5,554 nucleotides of DNA from the NCBI GenBank assembly GCA_934120045.1, contig CAKOTF010000020.1, forward strand, positions 1-5,554, given 5' to 3'. A model generated the notes under the pieces. The model was not told the origin of the DNA, did no database searches, and was given only the letters and a program-made list of their open reading frames with translations. The DNA is from an uncultured Clostridia bacterium (GTDB lineage Bacteria > Bacillota > Clostridia > TANB77 > CAG-508). Shown in pieces: positions 1 through 3,444 of this stretch (the stretch's first letter is position 1; each line of letters begins with the position of its first letter). A program made the position numbers and the translations under genes.

Positions 1-87
1 TATTCCTGCTAATATTATTATTACTATTATAGTTACCATTAGTGCTATTAAGGTTATTCCTTTTTCCTTTGTTTTTCTAATTGACAT
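1..87 (-). CDS. Prepilin-like N-terminus of a surface/pseudopilin-type protein (3' part outside the window)
   Basis: Only the first 29 codons are present and the reading frame runs off the left edge. The peptide has a short basic leader (MSIRKTKEKG) followed directly by a long hydrophobic helix beginning ITLIALMVTIIV. This is the arrangement of a type IV prepilin/pseudopilin signal, in which a prepilin peptidase cuts after the glycine (residue 10) and the helix anchors or assembles the protein. The usual glutamate at mature position 5 is alanine here, as I recall from many clostridial surface proteins with this signal. The start is an ATG at 85-87, preceded by GGGGGAG with a 7-base spacer, and a promoter lies upstream at 149-177. 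What follows the signal cannot be seen. In related bacteria this leader often heads proteins with BspA repeats or FGE-like domains, so kinship with the gene at 3435-5554 is possible but unproven. Confidence 0.72.
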   Translation of the reverse strand, partial: MSIRKTKEKGITLIALMVTIIVIIILAGI

Positions 88-148
88 ATTACTTCTCCCC
101 CATTTTCGTTTTAAGCACATATTTTATGTATGCTTTTTGCTTACCTTT

Positions 149-177
149 ATTATAAACTATCAATTTATAAATAGCAA
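149..177 (-). promoter_or_regulatory. Sigma-A-type promoter of the prepilin-like gene
   Basis: Read on the minus strand, TTGCTA (172-177) and a perfect TATAAT (149-154) are separated by exactly 17 bases. The motif points to the ATG at 87 and would give a leader of about 55 bases. Spacing, orientation and the consensus -10 support it; in DNA this AT-rich, chance matches are a caveat. Confidence 0.6.
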
Positions 178-310
178 TACTTTTAAATCCTTAAGTATAT
201 TAATTGAACATTTTTTATAATATATCAATCTGCAGTTTTTCAGTACTTTGAAGCAAATTATTAAAGATAAAAATATATAGAAAATTTTAAATATAATTTT
301 ATTCATTTAA

Positions 311-339
311 TTGACATTAGTAACTTTTATTGATATTAT
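311..339 (+). promoter_or_regulatory. Consensus-like promoter facing right, antisense to the gmk operon
   Basis: TTGACA (311-316, perfect -35) and TATTAT (334-339) are separated by 17 bases. Transcription would start near 346 and run straight into the hairpin plus T-run at 355-384, so no protein gene is served. It could drive a very short RNA or an attenuated antisense transcript, or it may be a chance match in AT-rich DNA. Confidence 0.4.
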
Positions 340-354
340 TTTATTAAGAATTTT

Positions 355-384
355 AACATTAAGTAATATACTTAATGTTTTTTT
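355..384 (+). terminator. Intrinsic terminator-like hairpin, plus strand
   Basis: A 10-bp perfect stem (355-364 pairs with 370-379) with a 5-base loop is followed by a run of Ts ending at 384. The stem is nearly all A/T and therefore weak. The T-run lies only on the plus-strand side, so it would stop transcripts coming from the left, including any started by the promoter-like motif at 311-339. Confidence 0.5.
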
Positions 385-391
385 CATACCC

Positions 392-425
392 AAAAGAGGC
401 AGACTTTTGTAAGTCTGCCTCTTTT
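392..425 (-). terminator. Terminator of the remA-rpoZ-gmk operon
   Basis: A 15-bp perfect stem (392-406 pairs with 411-425) with a 4-base loop lies 6 bases beyond the gmk stop codon. The stem core is GC-rich (GAGGCAGACTT) and flanked by A4/T4, so it is symmetrical and can act in both directions. The T-tract on the minus strand is only the four Ts within the stem, but position and stability make it the obvious end of the operon. Confidence 0.8.
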
Positions 426-431
426 GCCATA

Positions 432-1022
432 TTATATATTATGCAAATTATTATTTTGTATTTGCTCTTCTATTCTTTTTTCATTTTCAATTATTGTCAT
501 TATAACTTGTACTGTTTTTTCAAAATCATCATTTTTTATTACATAATCGTAAAGTTTAATTTTATCTTCTTCATATTCTAATCTGCCAAGTCTTACTTCA
601 ATATCTTGAATATTGTCTCCTCTTTCGATTAGACGTCTTTTTAATTCTTCTTTTCCTACTTTTAAGAATATTGTAACAATTCTTGTATCATTTCCTAAAA
701 TTTTCAAAAGATTTTCTGTTCCATTTACTTCTATGTCTTTTACTATTATTTTTCCCTCTTTTATTTTGTTATTCATAAGTTCTCTTGATGTTCCATAATA
801 GTTTCCATGGTGCAAATCATATTCATAGAAGTCTCCTTTACGGATTTTTTCTTCAAATTCTTCTTTACTAATAAAATGATAATGATCACCTTCTACTTCT
901 CCAGGTCTCATATCTCTTGATGTGAATGATGGAAGTGTTACTGCATTAGGTATTCTTTTTAATAGTTCTTTTTTTATTGTATCTTTTCCAGCTCCTGATA
1001 CTCCTGATAATATTACTAGCAC
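432..1022 (-). CDS. gmk: Guanylate kinase
   Basis: A cytoplasmic nucleotide kinase of 196 residues that converts GMP plus ATP to GDP plus ADP in purine nucleotide synthesis and salvage. The family layout is complete. The Walker A loop is GVSGAGKD at residues 7-14. The GMP-binding part includes TSRDMRPGE and GDHYHF, then HHGNYYGT. The segment KDIEVNG corresponds to the usual D-(I/V)-x-G stretch, and the lid/adenine part includes RLIERGDN and the C-terminal YDYVIKND. Length is normal. The start is a GTG that abuts the rpoZ stop codon, with AGAGGAG 8 bases upstream, so the pair is probably translationally coupled. An aspartate follows the P-loop lysine where glycine or serine is common, with the threonine next to it kept. 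It is the last gene of the operon, followed by a strong hairpin at 392-425. Confidence 0.95.
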   Translation of the reverse strand: MLVILSGVSGAGKDTIKKELLKRIPNAVTLPSFTSRDMRPGEVEGDHYHFISKEEFEEKIRKGDFYEYDLHHGNYYGTSRELMNNKIKEGKIIVKDIEVNGTENLLKILGNDTRIVTIFLKVGKEELKRRLIERGDNIQDIEVRLGRLEYEEDKIKLYDYVIKNDDFEKTVQVIMTIIENEKRIEEQIQNNNLHNI

Positions 1023-1256
1023 TTATTCTTCTCCTCTTTCTATTCTATCTTCTTTTTCTTCAGCTGGTTCAACTATTTCTACTTTCCCTTCTGCAATTTC
1101 ATTTGCAGCTAAAGTTACTGGTGATTCTTCCTTTACCTTTGTTTTTACTTCTGCTCCTTCTGCTATTTGTCTTGCTCTTTTTGATGTTGCTATTACTAAT
1201 TCATATCTGTTTTTTGCTTTTTTTAGTAATTCTGCAACTGTTGGTTTTACCATCAT
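1023..1256 (-). CDS. rpoZ: DNA-directed RNA polymerase omega subunit
   Basis: A 77-residue omega subunit, which helps beta-prime fold and the RNA polymerase core assemble. The diagnostic N-terminal block is present: KPTVAELLKKAKNRYELVIATSKRARQI, split as KPTVAELL and NRYELVIATSKRARQI, followed by PVTLAANEIAEGKV. The C-terminus is acidic and charged (EPAEEKEDRIERGEE), as is common in clostridial omegas. I chose the ATG at 1254-1256 because AGGAGG (1267-1272) precedes it by 10 bases. An upstream in-frame ATG at 1295 would overlap remA and has no Shine-Dalgarno sequence; an adjacent ATG at 1251-1253 is also possible. It lies between remA and gmk and its stop codon touches the gmk GTG start. Confidence 0.93.
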   Translation of the reverse strand: MMVKPTVAELLKKAKNRYELVIATSKRARQIAEGAEVKTKVKEESPVTLAANEIAEGKVEIVEPAEEKEDRIERGEE

Positions 1257-1287
1257 TTTAAATCTACCTCCTAAATATTTATTTTTA

Positions 1288-1551
1288 TTATTCATCTATC
1301 TGAACAGGTTGAGTAATATCTTTGTCTACTCTTCCTGCTACAGTTTCTGGCTGTACTGCTGCTAAAATTATGTGTCCTGAATCCATTATTAAAACAGCTC
1401 TTGTTTTTCTTCCACATGTTGCATCAATTGCTGTTCCTGCATCTTTAGCATCTTGCACCATTCTTTTTATTGGTGCTGAATCTGGACTTACTATTGCTAC
1501 GATTTTGTTTGCTGCAATTATATTTCCAAAACCTATATTTACTAATTGCAT
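1288..1551 (-). CDS. remA: RemA/DUF370 family DNA-binding regulator
   Basis: An 87-residue protein of the RemA (DUF370, formerly YlzA) family. In Bacillus subtilis RemA is a small DNA-binding protein that activates biofilm-matrix and osmoprotection genes; its targets here are unknown. The hallmark sequence is clear: MQLVNIGFGNIIAANKI at the start, IVSPDSAPIKRM around residues 20-31, then DATCGRKTRAVLIMDSGH and a conserved tail (ILAAVQPETVAGR). I chose the ATG at 1549-1551 because AGGAAG lies a short distance upstream and the family begins at this methionine. An upstream TTG at 1569 would add six residues but consists of the Shine-Dalgarno region itself. It lies 18 bases after the membrane-protein gene and 31 bases before rpoZ. 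Many Bacillota also keep remA beside gmk and rpoZ. Confidence 0.93.
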   Translation of the reverse strand: MQLVNIGFGNIIAANKIVAIVSPDSAPIKRMVQDAKDAGTAIDATCGRKTRAVLIMDSGHIILAAVQPETVAGRVDKDITQPVQIDE

Positions 1552-1569
1552 ATTTCTCTTCCTTTCCAA

Positions 1570-2076
1570 TTATTCTTCAGTCTTATTTTTTCTTCTTGTT
1601 TCTTTTTTGATTGGTTCGTCTTTTACTATTTCTTTTATGTCACTTAAATTGTCTAGTTCTTTCTTTCTTTCACATGTATATATAACTACATTTTTTATTC
1701 CATAATATATCAAAAAAATATATGTTCCTGCAATCATATACATATTTTCATCTATCTTTAATATTTTAGGAATATATTGTATTAATAATGAAAATATTGC
1801 CAAAACTAAAAATTCAATTCCGTTTAATGCTATTTCATCACTGTCTTTTTTATATGCTATCTCAAATATAAAAATAGAAAACAATAAAAATATAAAACTT
1901 GCTATTTTTATATATTGTGTAAATACTGTTGCTTCTGTTGCTACTGCATACATGTTAAAGAACATAAAATATATTGTTATCATTGATGCATATACTAAAT
2001 TGTTTAATACATTTCCTGTTACTAAATCATTTATTTTTTTTACTATATTATTTTTTTCTTTTGAATCGTTTTCCAA
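1570..2076 (-). CDS. Four-helix membrane protein of unknown function, first gene of the remA operon
   Basis: I do not recognise this 168-residue protein. It has a charged N-terminus (ENDSKEKNNIVKKINDL), then four hydrophobic segments at about residues 22-46, 55-75, 83-103 and 112-134, and a highly charged C-terminal tail (about 136-168, rich in K and E). By the positive-inside rule both ends should be cytoplasmic. No catalytic or transport motif is evident. The start is a TTG (2074-2076) with AGAGG about 8 bases upstream; an in-frame TAA lies further upstream and no ATG occurs before residue 32, so TTG is the best start. It ends 18 bases before remA and shares the promoter at 2110-2138. In Bacillus the slot upstream of remA is held by the unrelated yicC/yloC gene, so context gives no function. 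Confidence 0.8.
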   Translation of the reverse strand: MENDSKEKNNIVKKINDLVTGNVLNNLVYASMITIYFMFFNMYAVATEATVFTQYIKIASFIFLLFSIFIFEIAYKKDSDEIALNGIEFLVLAIFSLLIQYIPKILKIDENMYMIAGTYIFLIYYGIKNVVIYTCERKKELDNLSDIKEIVKDEPIKKETRRKNKTEE

Positions 2077-2109
2077 CTTTCTTTCCTCTTTCTTATTCGT
2101 ATATATGCC

Positions 2110-2138
2110 ATTTTACCATTTTTTTTTAGATTTATCAA
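2110..2138 (-). promoter_or_regulatory. Sigma-A-type promoter of the membrane protein-remA-rpoZ-gmk operon
   Basis: On the minus strand, TTGATA (2133-2138) and TAAAAT (2110-2115) are separated by 17 bases, with an A-rich tract in the spacer. Transcription would begin near 2103, leaving a leader of about 25 bases that still holds the RBS for the TTG start at 2076. All four genes lie close together with no hairpin between them, so one transcript from here is likely. Confidence 0.6.
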
Positions 2139-2168
2139 GTGTTTTTATAATGTTTTCAATAAAATAGA

Positions 2169-2194
2169 AACATGGATTTTCTTAAATCCCTGTT
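2169..2194. other. Short imperfect hairpin upstream of the operon promoter
   Basis: Arms at 2169-2179 and 2184-2194 pair over 11 positions with one mismatch and a 4-base loop. Neither side has a convincing T-run, so I do not call a terminator. It lies between the left end of the decayed insertion sequence and the operon promoter. Confidence 0.35.
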
Positions 2195-2230
2195 AATTAC
2201 ATATATCATTATTTGGAATAATTACAGATG

Positions 2231-2244
2231 TTTGACACTTTTTT
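2231..2244 (+). repeat. Left terminal inverted repeat of the IS remnant
   Basis: The sequence TTTGACACTTTTTT is the exact reverse complement of 3227-3240. The matching pair encloses the transposase remnant symmetrically, which supports these as the element ends; the outermost base is not fixed because no target duplication is seen. Confidence 0.75.
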
Positions 2245-2364
2245 TATATAAAAATCTTTGTAAGTGTTGAAAACGTTTATTTTTTTGTAAATTTTTCGTT
2301 TTTCTTCTCGTGTATTGTGTGGTATTGTACTAAAATAACTATATCTTAATACGGAGGAAAAAAT

Positions 2365-3149
2365 ATGCGATTATCTATAGAAAAATCATCTAACACTAAA
2401 CAATTCTATATAATCGAATCGTTTACTACTAAAACTGGTAAACGAACATCTAGAATTGTAGAAAAATTAGGTAATGAATTAGAAACATACAAATTATCTA
2501 AAATTTTATCGAACAACCTAGTTTTGAACTACATCTTACTTCTTTGAATTAGAAGATGATGATAGCTTAAAACAATATGGCCCATCAAAAGAACATCGTA
2601 ATACACCTATAGTACAAATGAGATTATTTATGGACGGAGATGGTATTCCACTTGCTTTTAATATAACACCTGGTAATACCAATGAACAAACAACTTTAAC
2701 TCCAACAGAACAAAAAAATATTAGATGATTTTAAACTATCAAAATTTATAGTATGTACAGATGATAGTCTTGTTTCAGTTAATAATAGAAAATTTAATGA
2801 TAAAGAAAATCGAGCATTTATAACAACACAATCTATAAAACAATTAAAAAAACATTTAAAAGAATGGGCGTTATCTCCTATTGTTTGGAGATTAAATGAA
2901 GATTTAAAAGAATATGATATAAGTAAATTAGAAGATTCTGCAAAAGAAATAATAAAAGTAAATAAAAGAAGATGTGAAATCGAAAAAAGCTTTAGAATTA
3001 TGAATGTATTAAAAAGTGAAACTGAAGGTTATTTACCATCGTATGAAAGGACTGATATAACATACTTGTTACATGATAAATTTAGGACAAACTACGAAAT
3101 AGTAACAAATAAAGAAATTAAAAAAATTTTAAAATTATTAAAAAAATAA
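2365..3149 (+). pseudogene. IS1634-like transposase pseudogene, with internal deletions and frameshifts
   Basis: Three frames must be joined. Frame A (2365-2547) gives the family-type N-terminus: MRLSIEKSSNTKQFYIIESF and GKRTSRIVEKLG. Frame B (about 2528-2728) resumes at TTSYFFELEDDDSLKQYG and runs through MDGDGIPLAFNITPGNTNEQTTL. Frame C (about 2719-3149) runs from LDDFKLSKFIVCTDDSL to the stop. The B-to-C shift lies in an A7 run at 2712-2718, one A too many. Compared with remembered homologues, a large piece before frame B is missing, with the first catalytic aspartate normally just before the TT of TTSYFFE. A second loss seems to lie around KLEDSAKEII, a third after SFRIM, and two residues (GF) are missing at HDKFRTNYE. 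The second aspartate region (CTDDSL) and the glutamate region (EIEKSFR) remain. GGAGG at 2353-2357 precedes the ATG. It cannot make active transposase. Confidence 0.85.
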
Positions 3150-3180
3150 TTTAGGTACGCATTTTTCAAATAAATTTATA

Positions 3181-3220
3181 AAGCCTATAAGCTAGCATTT
3201 GTCTAGCTTACAGGTTTTTT
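3181..3220 (+). terminator. Intrinsic terminator inside the right end of the IS remnant
   Basis: Arms at 3181-3195 and 3203-3217 form a 15-position stem with one mismatch and one G-T pair, closing a 7-base loop, and are followed by six Ts (3215-3220). It lies 31 bases after the transposase stop codon and just before the right inverted repeat, so it ends the transposase transcript within the element. Confidence 0.8.
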
Positions 3221-3226
3221 ACTTTT

Positions 3227-3240
3227 AAAAAAGTGTCAAA
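3227..3240 (-). repeat. Right terminal inverted repeat of the IS remnant
   Basis: AAAAAAGTGTCAAA is the exact reverse complement of 2231-2244. Beyond 14 bases the two ends diverge. It directly follows the T-run of the internal terminator. Confidence 0.75.
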
Positions 3241-3294
3241 TTCAAGATTATAACATATTTTTCTACATTTTTTGTTATATAAATAATATTGAAT

Positions 3295-3350
3295 GAAGGT
3301 GTAGAATATAGTGTGCTTTTTATATTTCACACACTATATTCTACACCTTC
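3295..3350. repeat. 21-bp perfect inverted repeat downstream of the surface-protein gene
   Basis: Arms 3295-3315 and 3330-3350 are perfect reverse complements around a 14-base A/T-rich loop. The tetranucleotide GAAT occurs directly outside both arms (3291-3294 and 3351-3354). The transcribed minus strand has no T-run after the stem, so it is not a standard intrinsic terminator. It lies 85 bases beyond the stop codon of the 3435-5554 gene. It could stabilise the 3' end of that mRNA, be a small palindromic mobile repeat with a 4-bp duplication, or be a recombination-related structure; the sequence does not decide. Confidence 0.85.
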
Positions 3351-3415
3351 GAATGTTGGGATTATTTTTCAACTGCCTATTTATAAAAGTACTTTTTTCC
3401 TCTTTCTAATTCACG

Positions 3416-3444
3416 ACTTTAGCACTCAGTTCTGCTAATAAAGT
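3416..3444 (-). other. Imperfect hairpin straddling the stop codon at the 3' edge of the variable region
   Basis: On the sense (minus) strand TAGCA (3433-3437, containing the TAG stop) pairs with TGCTA (3420-3424) around an 8-base loop. ACTT (3441-3444) can then pair with AAGT (3416-3419) across a 3-base bulge, for nine pairs in all. DGR target sites often have a DNA hairpin just after the variable repeat that aids retrohoming, so the location is suggestive, but the stem is weak and could be chance. Confidence 0.35.

Larger units (their letters stand above)
88..431. other. Intergenic spacer between the prepilin-like gene and gmk
   Basis: This is 344 bases of extremely AT-rich DNA with no credible gene. 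It contains the 5' leader and promoter of the left-edge gene (149-177), a promoter-like motif facing right (311-339), and two hairpins (355-384 and 392-425). The stretch around 180-300 is plain A/T-rich sequence in which I see no further structure. Confidence 0.7.
2231..3240 (+). mobile_element. Decayed IS1634/IS4-like insertion sequence
   Basis: A 1,010-bp element bounded by 14-bp perfect inverted repeats (2231-2244 and 3227-3240), carrying a broken transposase gene (2365-3149) and an internal terminator (3181-3220) just inside the right end. Intact members of this group are, from general knowledge, nearly twice as long, so about half the element has been lost internally while both ends survive. 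I found no clear target-site duplication: the bases flanking the left end (ACAGATG) and the right end (TTCAAGA) do not match. It lies between the operon promoter and the surface-protein gene and is the only plus-strand gene region in the window. Confidence 0.8.

Noticed and set aside
375..581. Plus-strand open frame encoding a 68-residue hydrophobic peptide
   Set aside because: It begins inside the hairpin region and runs antisense through the 3' end of gmk. There is no RBS, and its composition is that of an AT-rich shadow.
922..1705. Plus-strand open frames antisense to gmk, rpoZ, remA and the membrane-protein gene
   Set aside because: The minus-strand genes are unmistakable family members with ribosome binding sites; the plus-strand frames are their complementary shadows.
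2331..2336. TAAAAT as the -10 box of a transposase promoter
   Set aside because: No acceptable -35 box was found 16-18 bases upstream and there is no extended -10 motif.
2712..2718. A7 run as a programmed frameshift site in the transposase
   Set aside because: Transposases of this group are encoded by one frame as far as I know, and the gene has already lost large segments upstream and downstream, so the extra A is best read as decay.
2221..3250. Target-site duplication around the IS remnant
   Set aside because: I compared the bases flanking both ends, including with the boundary shifted by one or two positions, and found no convincing 4-8 bp direct repeat.
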